DNA from: Chryseobacterium endalhagicum
GTDB taxonomy: Bacteria > Bacteroidota > Bacteroidia > Flavobacteriales > Weeksellaceae
NCBI RefSeq assembly: GCF_016745235.1
Contig: NZ_JAELVM010000001.1
Location: forward strand, 137,856 to 201,855
DNA: 64,000 nt
Reading direction: 5' to 3'
Shown: positions 35,356 through 44,400 of the stretch, one piece after another
How the letters are laid out: each line of letters starts with the position of its first letter
How positions within the stretch are numbered: position 1 is the first letter of the stretch
Notes under the pieces: generated by a model
The model's input: only the letters and a program-made list of their open reading frames with translations
Told to the model about the DNA's origin: nothing
The model's database searches: none
Position numbers and translations under genes: made by a program

Positions 35356-35989
35356 CCTGATAGGAATCCTGGGGTTCACTCAGGAGAAAAAAGAAACGAA
35401 AGAAACTAAAAAAGTACACGAGAAATATGTGCCCAATTTTATGGTTGGTTTTGATGTGCTCAATGCCGGTGTTTCGTTTTTTTCAGACAGGGTGCTTTAC
35501 CAGGGTTTTATTTCATCTAAAATCAAAGGAAATATTCACGCCGTGGCAGAAGCCGGGTTTGAAAAAAATGTATACCAGAAGAATGGGTATGATGCAAAAG
35601 CGAGCGGGCCTTTTGTGAAACTTGGAGCATTTTATATGCTGGCTAAAGACCGCGAAAATGAATTCAACGGCTTTTATGTGGGCGGAAAAATAGGCGGTGC
35701 ATTTTATAATCAGGAATATATGGCTGTTCCGGTCCGTGGATTCGGAGGAAGTTCTTCTTCCGTAGCATTTCCATCTTCATCACAAACTTCCGCATGGCTG
35801 GAAGGAACATTGGGGGGAAGAGTGCAGCTTTTTGAATCTGATTTTTATATAGATGTTAACCTTCAGCCTAAATATCTGGTATATACTTCCAAGCAGGATG
35901 ATATTACCCCTATGATTGTCCCTGGATTCGGGAGAAGTTCCGGTAAATTCAATATGGGATTTGCATGGAATATTGCCTATAAGTTTTAA
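35321..35989 (+). CDS. DUF6048 family outer-membrane-like beta protein
   Basis: 222 residues with a signal peptide (RLIFSFFFSLIGILGFTQ) and alternating beta strands (MVGFDVLNAGVSFFSD, FVKLGAFYMLAK, FYVGGKIGGAFYN) that end in an aromatic residue (AWNIAYKF), as outer-membrane barrels do. It matches DUF6048, regularly found next to DUF6452. Its start overlaps the end of the DUF6452 gene by 35 bases. A barrel or lipoprotein-partner role is inference. A terminator follows at 36064-36096. Confidence 0.78.
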   Translation: MKTRLIFSFFFSLIGILGFTQEKKETKETKKVHEKYVPNFMVGFDVLNAGVSFFSDRVLYQGFISSKIKGNIHAVAEAGFEKNVYQKNGYDAKASGPFVKLGAFYMLAKDRENEFNGFYVGGKIGGAFYNQEYMAVPVRGFGGSSSSVAFPSSSQTSAWLEGTLGGRVQLFESDFYIDVNLQPKYLVYTSKQDDITPMIVPGFGRSSGKFNMGFAWNIAYKF

Positions 35990-36063
35990 TGAAAAATACA
36001 GCCAATTTGCAGGTAAGAATAAAATGTTTCTACCGAAAATAATAAAATATGTATACAATTCAT

Positions 36064-36096
36064 AAAAATCCTCAGATCCCCATCTGGGGATTTTTT
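36064..36096 (+). terminator. Terminator after the DUF6048 gene
   Basis: AAATCCTCAGAT and ATCTGGGGATTT pair (one G-U) around the loop CCCC, followed by six T's. Confidence 0.75.
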
Positions 36097-36186
36097 GTGA
36101 ACAATTGATAAATCTTAAAAATATTAATATAATTATTGTTTATTATTGAAGTTATAAAATTAGGCGTTTTATGTTAATGAAAATGT

Positions 36187-36194
36187 TATATTTG
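36187..36194 (+). promoter_or_regulatory. Orphan promoter -7 box
   Basis: TATATTTG with no established gene downstream for over 400 bases. It could drive the two short frames at 36252 and 36373, a small RNA, or a long leader. Confidence 0.4.
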
Positions 36195-36372
36195 TAGTGT
36201 TAATTTAATATTTCAATAATTGATTCAACTGATTCTTATACAGATCAAAACATGATTATGAAAGTAATGGTGGCTTATAAATATCAGCCTGAAAACGCAT
36301 TCAATAGTTTTATATACGTGAAATAGAGGATTATACGGTAAATAATATACTGAACCTTTCTAAAGATTTCAG

Positions 36373-36501
36373 ATGAAGCGCAGTGTAAAATTGATAATCC
36401 AGCCGGTCAGATGGCAGGAAGTGGGAAAACCAGCCACGGAACATCACGGTTTCATCCCTTGTGAGAAGGGATATGTAATTAGAGTTGATGAAAAGAAATG
36501 A
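36373..36501 (+). CDS. Possible 42-residue small protein
   Basis: A short frame starting MKRSVKLIIQPVRWQEVGKP and containing HHGFIPCEKGYVIRV. It has more balanced composition than the AT-rich surroundings and lies downstream of an orphan -7 box, but has no recognisable family. It may be a gene remnant. Confidence 0.25.
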   Translation: MKRSVKLIIQPVRWQEVGKPATEHHGFIPCEKGYVIRVDEKK

Positions 36502-36653
36502 CCAGTTCATATCCGGATTGATCCAAAAATAATCAAAAAATAAAATCCTCATATTTTTCGTAGTATTTTATATTTTAATGTATAAATGTGTAGTTATTAT
36601 AGAATTTTAACAAAAAAATATTTGAATGGATGTGATAGTAGTGAAAAAATTAT

Positions 36654-36661
36654 TAGATTTG
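36654..36661 (+). promoter_or_regulatory. Promoter -7 box of the first T9SS paralogue
   Basis: TAGATTTG followed by TGTAATTATAAA, a context also seen at the second and third paralogues (41439 and 46642). Confidence 0.55.
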
Positions 36662-36814
36662 TGTAATTATAAAAATATTAGCGTATGAATTAAAAACTAC
36701 TCTTTTCAATACAGTCTAGCTGTATAAAATGGTGTTTCAAAAAGTGTACTTGAACACCAACAATAATAGGAAACACTATACTTACTATCGTTATCATTTT
36801 AAATTTGAAAAAAT

Positions 36815-39800
36815 ATGAGTGTATTTTTACTCTGTAAGATGGGCAGGCCGTTCCGGATGCTCATTACATTGCTTTGTATGGTCTTCGGACTATTTGCACA
36901 GGCACAAACAGTTACTATTGGTGCCGGAACCAGTACTCAGAGGTATCCTTTGGGTGCTTATTTTGGGTTCCAGAGAGATGCATCACTTTACACTGCCACG
37001 GAAATCAACCTGCCTGCAGGTGGAAACGTTCAGACAGTGGCATGGAATGCAACCGTAGCAACAACCACAAACATTCCTGTAAAGATTTATTTAAAAACTG
37101 TTCCGGCAGGAACTACTACTTTAACAGCACAGAACTGGGCTACGGCCACTACCGGTGCTTCTCTGGTGTATTCCGGAAATTTAAGCGGTATACCTGTAGG
37201 ATGGAATACTTTCACACTGCAAAGTCCTTTTTACTATAATGGTACGGAGAACCTTGTTGTGCTGGTTGAAACCAACTACGGTGGAACCGGTACCGGCTCA
37301 ACAGCCGGTAATTCTTATACCTACTCGAATGCTGCATCCCAGCATATGTATATAGAGGATGACAATTCAGCACCTACGGGGACTGGTACAGTTAACTCTA
37401 ACAGACCGAATGTCCGACTGACTTTTGGGCCGCCTCCTACATGTATCCCTCCTTCCGGAGTAGCATCAGGTACGGTAACTCCAACAAGTGCAGTGATTAA
37501 CTGGGTTGCCCCTTCACCTGCACCGGCAGCAGGATATGATATCTATTACAGTACATCTCCTACAGCGCCAACGGCTGCAACTACACCTTCACAAACAGTG
37601 ACTACCGGAACAACGGTTACCCTTTCGCCTTTAGTTGCTAATACAACGTATTATGTCTGGGTGAGATCAAGATGTAGTGCAACAGATCAGAGTACGTGGT
37701 CAGGACCTGTTACGGTTTTAACGGCTTACTGTACTCCGACAGCAGGGAGTAGCTCATCAACGTATTACCTGAAAACGGTAACTACAACAGGGGGAATCTC
37801 CAACTTAAATTACACAGCCACTTCTTATGGGGCTTACGTAAATAATACAGCGACTGTATTTTCAGGACTTCCTACTAACACAATAACAGTGAATCTGGCT
37901 ACCAGTGGTACCAGTACTTATTATCACTATGTGTGGGTAGACTGGAATAATAATATGAGTTTCAATGATCCGGGAGAAACTATTCTGGCTACTACTACCT
38001 ATGCAGCAACCGGAACCGGAACTATTGTAATACCTGCAGCACAGCCGCCAGGAAACTACAGAGTAAGAACAGCAACGTCATTCTCAGGAAATATTACTTC
38101 TTGCGGACCGGCTCCTTGGGGGAATTATGTAGATTTCACATTGAATGTAATTGCTTTACAGCCATGTACTACTGCGCCGCCAACAGGTCTTACGGTTTCA
38201 AATATTACCCCTACAACGGCTCAGATCAACTGGATTCCTTCTACAGGAGCAACGTATGTACTTCAGTACAGAACACTGCCTGGAGGACCTTGGATTCCGG
38301 TGAATATCACAACGCCGCTTGCAAGTACGTATACAATAAACAACCTTACTGAACTTACACAGTACGAATTCCAGATAGCTACCATTTGCGGAGGCACGCA
38401 GGGACCTTTCTCTACGCCTACGCCGTTTACTACACCTGCTATCACCTATTGTAATTCAGGTTCTACCAGTACTACCATTGATGGTTTCATCAGTAAAGTA
38501 GCTGTGAATCCGAATGCTGCAACACCAATGACCAGCATTTCAGATTTCAGTAATTATACAGATTACAGTACAGATCCTACAAGACTTGTTACTTTGGTAA
38601 GAGGTTTAGGAAATAACACGATTACAATTGATAAGACATGGCCGGGAACTCAATGGTCATTCGGAACAGGAGTATGGATTGACTTTAACAGAAACGGAAT
38701 TTTTGAAACCTCCGAACAGGTATTAAATTCACCAAGTAACACAACCACTCCGGTAACCGCTACTTTTGCTGTGCCTAACGCAGCGGGAGGTGTTTATACA
38801 GGAAACTTAACGACTCGTATGCGTGTTGCATTAAGAGAAAGTGCTTCTCCTTCTGCTTGTGGAACTTACACCTGGGGAGAAACGGAAGATTATGCCGTGA
38901 AGCTTATTGATCAGCCGCCATGTACTACGGCTCCGCCTACGAATATTACGCTATCCAACCTTACAGCTACTACAGCTACTGTAAACTGGTGGGGAGCTGC
39001 CAATGCGATTTATACCATCAGATGGAAACTGGCATCAGCACCAACGTATACTATTCCACCTGTTACTTTAGGAGCTGGTGTAACAAGTTATACCATTCCG
39101 GGACTTAATGAGCAGACTCAATATCATGTACAGATTTCTACTACATGTGGAACAAGTACTGGAGCATATTCTACTGCGGTACCATTTACAACTCCACCAT
39201 TGACTTACTGTCCGATGACAGGAACAGGAACGAACGACCACATTGCGAATGTAACCGTTACTTCTTCAAATCCTGGAGTACCTGTAATGAGTAATACAAC
39301 CGTACAGACGAACTATACGAACTATACAACGCCTCAGACACTGATCACCCTTGATGCAGGTTCTTCAAATAACAAGATCTCTGTAGCAAAAGGATGGACT
39401 GGTGCAACGGCTAACGTTGCGGTATCTGCATGGATAGATTATAACAGAAACGGAGTTTTCGAAACTTCAGAACAGATTATAAACTCAGCAGCGAATACGG
39501 CTACTCCGGTTACCAATAACAATTTTGCAGTTCCGGCAAATGCTTATACAGGACCGTTTAATACAACAATGAGAGTTGTTGTGAAACGTACAAGTGCTCC
39601 GGTATTATGCCAGAATGCAGTGAACGGAGAAGTGGAAGATTATGCTGTGAAAATCAGACCATGTAGCAATGCTACTCCAAACCAGCCTAACATTACACCA
39701 ACGCATAATACAGCTACGGTGAACCTGACGGGAGCTGCAACGAATGTAACTTACCTTGTAAGATACAGAGCACAGACAACTCCTCCGGGAGCATGGATTG

Positions 39801-41209
39801 AAGTATATGCTTCTGCATTGCTGGGTAACCTTCCGCTTGTACTGACAGGTTTAACTCCGGCTACCATTTATGAACTGCAGGTGGCTGCGGTTTGTGGAGA
39901 TGTAATCGGAACATTTACACCGATCAAAACATTTGTAACAAGATGCGACCCTACACCTCCGAATGTTACCGTAAGTAATATTACAACCAACTCAGCACTG
40001 ATTACCTGGGCTCCGCTTGCTGCAAGCTCTACGTACACGCTGGAATGGAGAAAAGTAGGAGCGCCAACATGGACTCAGGTTCCGAACATTGCGCCTCCTA
40101 CCAACACACATCTGCTAACCAACTTGGATCCATATACAAAATATGAAGTAAGAGTTGCTAACAAATGCGTTGGAGAAACTGCTCTTAACCCGTATTCGAA
40201 TCCAAAAGTATTTACTACGGAAAGAACATGTGAACTTCCTCCTCCGGGATTAACGATCACTCAGCTTACTCCTACATCAGCAGAAGTTATCTGGGACGGT
40301 TTCCCTGGAGCTACTTATCTCCTTAGATACAGAAAAGTAGGTATTCCAAGTTGGACGAATGTTTCTTTAACAGCGCCTACTTATACCATTACAGGATTAA
40401 TAGAAGAAACGAAATATGAAATGCAGGTGGTGAATATCTGTAACGGTACGCCGGGAACATTCACGCCTCCGTACTATTTCACAACGCCTACGGTTATGCA
40501 TTGTGCAATGGGAGCTATCAATACATCGGTAGAGCATATTTCCAAAATAACTGTAGTTCCGAACGGAAGACCTAAAATGGAAAATACTTCAGGTCCTTCA
40601 AAATATACAGATTATACAGGAGTTCCGGATACATTCATTGAAATGGTTCAGGGATCTGCCGGAAATACCATTACGATTGAGAAAAAACTGAACGGAACCA
40701 ATGATCCTGTAGGTATTGCCGTATGGATTGATTTCAACAGAAACGGATATTTTGATATTGACGAAAGAGTGTTCACATCTCCTGCCAATACAACAACTCC
40801 TCTTACAGGAACTTTCAGTGTGCCTGTAGATGCTTACGTAAGTATGACTACTCATAAGTATGTAGTAATGAGAGTGGCATTGATGAGAGGTGGTGTTCCG
40901 GTAAACTGTATGAATTTTGATGATGGTGAAGTAGAAGATTACTCAATCAGAATCGCTAAGCCGGGAGTACCGAATTCTCTTAACCAGACGGATATCATGA
41001 TTTATCCTAACCCGGTAAGCTCAGTATTGTATGTGAAAAACATCAGCAAGAAAGCTAAGTACAAGATCTACAATTCTGCAGGACAGATTATCGGTGACGG
41101 TATCTTACTGAACAACCAGGTGAATGTAAGTAAATTGATCAACGGAGTTTACGTAATAGATATCGAAGACAACGGTATTACCGTTCAAAAGAAATTTATT
41201 AAAGAATAA
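36815..41209 (+). CDS. Giant T9SS-secreted protein 1: beta head, fibronectin-III and GEVED modules
   Basis: 1464 residues. Signal peptide to about residue 31; a beta-rich head (about 32-205); Fn3 (206-305); GEVED (305-446); Fn3 (449-543); GEVED (543-698); Fn3 (700-795); GEVED (795-948); three Fn3 (950-1045, 1043-1137, 1137-1229); GEVED (1229-1385); and a type IX secretion C-terminal domain (about 1391-1464, DIMIYPNPVSS to KKFIKE). GEVED modules show WIDFNRNG and GEVEDYAVK. T9SS cargo is exported across the outer membrane and attached or released; an adhesin or matrix role is likely but unproven. From the second Fn3 on, the module order equals that of the next gene. Confidence 0.88.
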   Translation: MSVFLLCKMGRPFRMLITLLCMVFGLFAQAQTVTIGAGTSTQRYPLGAYFGFQRDASLYTATEINLPAGGNVQTVAWNATVATTTNIPVKIYLKTVPAGTTTLTAQNWATATTGASLVYSGNLSGIPVGWNTFTLQSPFYYNGTENLVVLVETNYGGTGTGSTAGNSYTYSNAASQHMYIEDDNSAPTGTGTVNSNRPNVRLTFGPPPTCIPPSGVASGTVTPTSAVINWVAPSPAPAAGYDIYYSTSPTAPTAATTPSQTVTTGTTVTLSPLVANTTYYVWVRSRCSATDQSTWSGPVTVLTAYCTPTAGSSSSTYYLKTVTTTGGISNLNYTATSYGAYVNNTATVFSGLPTNTITVNLATSGTSTYYHYVWVDWNNNMSFNDPGETILATTTYAATGTGTIVIPAAQPPGNYRVRTATSFSGNITSCGPAPWGNYVDFTLNVIALQPCTTAPPTGLTVSNITPTTAQINWIPSTGATYVLQYRTLPGGPWIPVNITTPLASTYTINNLTELTQYEFQIATICGGTQGPFSTPTPFTTPAITYCNSGSTSTTIDGFISKVAVNPNAATPMTSISDFSNYTDYSTDPTRLVTLVRGLGNNTITIDKTWPGTQWSFGTGVWIDFNRNGIFETSEQVLNSPSNTTTPVTATFAVPNAAGGVYTGNLTTRMRVALRESASPSACGTYTWGETEDYAVKLIDQPPCTTAPPTNITLSNLTATTATVNWWGAANAIYTIRWKLASAPTYTIPPVTLGAGVTSYTIPGLNEQTQYHVQISTTCGTSTGAYSTAVPFTTPPLTYCPMTGTGTNDHIANVTVTSSNPGVPVMSNTTVQTNYTNYTTPQTLITLDAGSSNNKISVAKGWTGATANVAVSAWIDYNRNGVFETSEQIINSAANTATPVTNNNFAVPANAYTGPFNTTMRVVVKRTSAPVLCQNAVNGEVEDYAVKIRPCSNATPNQPNITPTHNTATVNLTGAATNVTYLVRYRAQTTPPGAWIEVYASALLGNLPLVLTGLTPATIYELQVAAVCGDVIGTFTPIKTFVTRCDPTPPNVTVSNITTNSALITWAPLAASSTYTLEWRKVGAPTWTQVPNIAPPTNTHLLTNLDPYTKYEVRVANKCVGETALNPYSNPKVFTTERTCELPPPGLTITQLTPTSAEVIWDGFPGATYLLRYRKVGIPSWTNVSLTAPTYTITGLIEETKYEMQVVNICNGTPGTFTPPYYFTTPTVMHCAMGAINTSVEHISKITVVPNGRPKMENTSGPSKYTDYTGVPDTFIEMVQGSAGNTITIEKKLNGTNDPVGIAVWIDFNRNGYFDIDERVFTSPANTTTPLTGTFSVPVDAYVSMTTHKYVVMRVALMRGGVPVNCMNFDDGEVEDYSIRIAKPGVPNSLNQTDIMIYPNPVSSVLYVKNISKKAKYKIYNSAGQIIGDGILLNNQVNVSKLINGVYVIDIEDNGITVQKKFIKE

Positions 41210-41236
41210 TCGTAAATTTTAAATTGATAAATAGAT

Positions 41237-41264
41237 AAAGCCCTCAGAAATGAGGGCTTTTTTT
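41237..41264 (+). terminator. Terminator of T9SS paralogue 1
   Basis: AAAGCCCTC-AGAAAT-GAGGGCTTT followed by T's; paralogue 2 ends with the same stem at 46475. Confidence 0.8.
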
Positions 41265-41438
41265 GTTAGGGGTAATTATTATTTAAGATTTTGTAGAATT
41301 TTTTTAATTAATAATTCAATATGTGTTGATATTTTATTAAGTAAATAGCTAATTAATTATTATTTTCAATATCGTGTAATTTTTTATTTAGTTCTCAATA
41401 AATTAATGCGTTTATATTCTTATTATTAAAAAATGTAT

Positions 41439-41446
41439 TAGATTTG
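41439..41446 (+). promoter_or_regulatory. Promoter -7 box of T9SS paralogue 2
   Basis: TAGATTTG; its last G is the first base of a GTG codon, so a GTG start there is impossible and the ATG at 41476 is used. Confidence 0.6.
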
Positions 41447-41475
41447 TGAAATTATTACAATATATCGAAAAAGTT

Positions 41476-44400
41476 ATGAAAAAAAAATCTATTTCTTTCT
41501 TTTTCCTTTGTTTGTTTGCAATGATCCATGCCCAATGGACACCTGCCGTGTTTAATGCAAAAGGAGTAGATGATGGCTCTAAAACCGACAGGTATTATTC
41601 CTTGGATATTTCACAGCTAAAGCTACAGCTGAGCAAAGCAGAGGAAACAGGTAAAAATGCAAAACCTGTTATTATTTCTCTTCCTACACATGATGGGAAG
41701 GTTGAGAAATTCGCAGTCTACAGCTTTCCTGTTGTAGTGAAAGAACTCGCAGACCAGTATCAGCTGGGCTCTTATGTTGGAGTAGGGATAGACGATCCTT
41801 CCAAATACTTAAGATTCAGTCTTGCGCCTAATGATTTTCAATCGATGATCATGCAGGATGGAGGCTATGAATTTATAGAACCGGCGAATGCCAGCAAAAC
41901 AATTTACAGGGTTCATCCGAAAAGCGGGAAAAACAAAACCGGTTTCGTATGTTCCACTGAAGAAAGTGAAAGTGCAAAGCATGAGATAGAAGGGCTTCAC
42001 CAGAAAGGAAAGGCTTTCTTTAATCAGCCAGGTGATTTTTCAAAAAACTCAGATAAGAAATACAGAACGCTGAGATTAGCACTTTCAGTCTGTGGTGAAT
42101 ATACCCAATACCATGGAGGTACGGTTGCCGGAGCATTAGCGGCCATGAATGCAACCATTACCAGAATCAACGGAGTGTATGAAAAAGATTTTGCTCTTCA
42201 CCTGAATCTGCAGAATTATCCGGGACTCATTTACACCAATGCAGCCACGGATCCTTATTCTGCTACCGAGAATGGAGTAGCTAACGGTATCACAGGCTGG
42301 AATTCCCAAGTACAGAATGTAATTACTGCAGGGGTAGGTAATGCCAACTATGATATAGGACATTTGTTTTCTCCTCCCGGAGCCGGTGGAAATGCCGGAT
42401 GTATAGGATGTATCTGTCGGGATAATACATCACCTACTTCCAATGATAAAGGTTCGGGATGGACCTCTCCCGGGGGCAATCCACCGGTGGGAGATAATTT
42501 TGATATAGATTATGTAGCCCATGAAATAGGACATCAGCTTGGCGGTGTTCATAGTTTTTCATACAGTGCCCCTCAATTGGGATCTCCTACAAGTGTAGAA
42601 CCCGGTTCAGGTTCAAGTATTATGGGATATGCGGGTATTACCGGACCTACTACAGATGTCCAGCCACACTCGGATCCTTATTTTAATGTGACGAATATTA
42701 CGGCTATTCAGGCCAACCTGATCAGCAAGACGTGTGATATAGAAACCACTATTACGAATACACCGCCTGTAATTGCACCCCTTACTACTTATAATATTCC
42801 TAAGGGAACAGCCTTCGTTCTTACAGCATCTGCTACGGACGCAGAAAATGATCCTATGACTTTTAACTGGGAAGAGGTGGATATCGCCAATGAAGTGATT
42901 AATAATGCTAATTTAGGAAACACGGCCACTGGTCCTTCTTTCAGATCTGTGGCGCCAACTGCGAGTCCTACCCGCTATTTTCCAAGACTGTCTTCCGTAC
43001 TGGCAGGTGTTTTAAATAATGCCAACAGCCTTTGGGAAGCCGTTTCTACCGTAGCAAGAACAACCAAATTCACAGTTACGGCAAGAGATAATAACCCCAA
43101 CGCGAATCAGCAGCAGACACAATCTGCCACACAGACGATTATCGTAGGAAATAACGGTCCTTTTATAGTAAACCCAACTACAGTTTATAATAATGGTCCT
43201 ACCAACGTCACATGGAATGTTGTCAATACCAATGCAGCGCCTTATAATGCAGCCAATGTAAAAATAGATTTCACCACGGATAACGGTGTCACATGGAATG
43301 TGGTAGCAGCTTCAACGCCTAATGACGGAAACCAGGCTGTGGATTTTACAGCTTTTCCTTTAACCGTAGGAGGTACAGCTAAGATCAGAGTAAGTGCTAT
43401 CAATAATGTATTCTATGCAATAGGTACTGCAAATATTGATACGCTTCCAATCTGTACAACCAATGCTCCTGGAGGAATTACGGTGACAGCCATTACACAG
43501 ACACAGGCAACCGTAACATGGAATGCATCATTTAATGCAACCTATGTTTTCCAATACCGTGTGGCCGGAACTACAGCATGGACTACAGTGAATCCGGCAC
43601 CGACGACCAATACCGTTACTCTTACAGGACTGGCGGCAGGAACTCATTATGAATTCCAGATCGCGAATGTATGTACAGGAACACAAGGTACTTTTTCACC
43701 TGTTTCAACTTTCGTAACGTTATATTGTGCGGCAACTTCTACCAGTACGGATAATGGATATATCTCCAATGTAACGGTAGCAGCTACCAACTCTTATACG
43801 ATGAGCAACAACTCGGCTGCTGCGAATTATACAGACTATTCTGCCGATGCTGCCAAACTGATCACACTGGTACGTGGATCTGTTAACAATAATTTTTCAA
43901 TCTCTAAATCCTGGCCGGCTGCTACATCAAGTAAAGCGGTAAGTGTATGGATCGATTTTAACAAAAACGGTACTTTTGAGACTACAGAAAGAATTTTAAA
44001 TGCAGGCAACAATACAGTAACTCCTGTAACGGCAACATTCACCGTACCGGCAACGGCTTATGCAGGACCTCTTACAACCCGTATGCGTGTTGTTCTTAGA
44101 GATACTTCGAACCCGGCTGCGTGTGGAAACTTTACGAATGGGGAAGTGGAAGATTATGCAGTGAAGCTGATTGATCAGCCTGCGTGTACAACGGCTGCAC
44201 CTTCCAATATTACTGTAACCAACCTTACACCGACTACCGCTACGGTTTCGTGGATTGCAGCAACCAATGCAACCTACGTTTTAAGATACAGAAAAACCGG
44301 AACTGCAGCCTGGACCACAGTAGATCCTGTGCCGGCTCCGGGAAATAACTACACGATTCCGAACTTAACGGAGCAGACTCAATATGATGTACAGGTAGCT

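Larger units (their letters stand above)
35990..36814 (+). other. 825-base intergenic region with an orphan promoter and leader
   Basis: Contents in order: the terminator at 36064-36096; a -7 box TATATTTG at 36187-36194; two very short rightward frames (24 codons at 36252-36326 and 42 codons at 36373-36501); the -7 box TAGATTTG at 36654-36661; and a 150-base leader to the first giant gene. Within the leader, 36685-36705 resembles the beginning of the third paralogue (46878) but is out of frame. A leftward 73-codon frame (36331-36552) looks like a shadow. Confidence 0.5.

Noticed and set aside
36331-36552. 73-codon frame on the minus strand
   Set aside because: It is antisense to the short rightward frames, with no promoter on its strand and no known domain.
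41446-41475. GTG start of the M12B-type protease
   Set aside because: The G of GTG is the last base of the TAGATTTG promoter box; the ATG at 41476 is followed by a good signal peptide.
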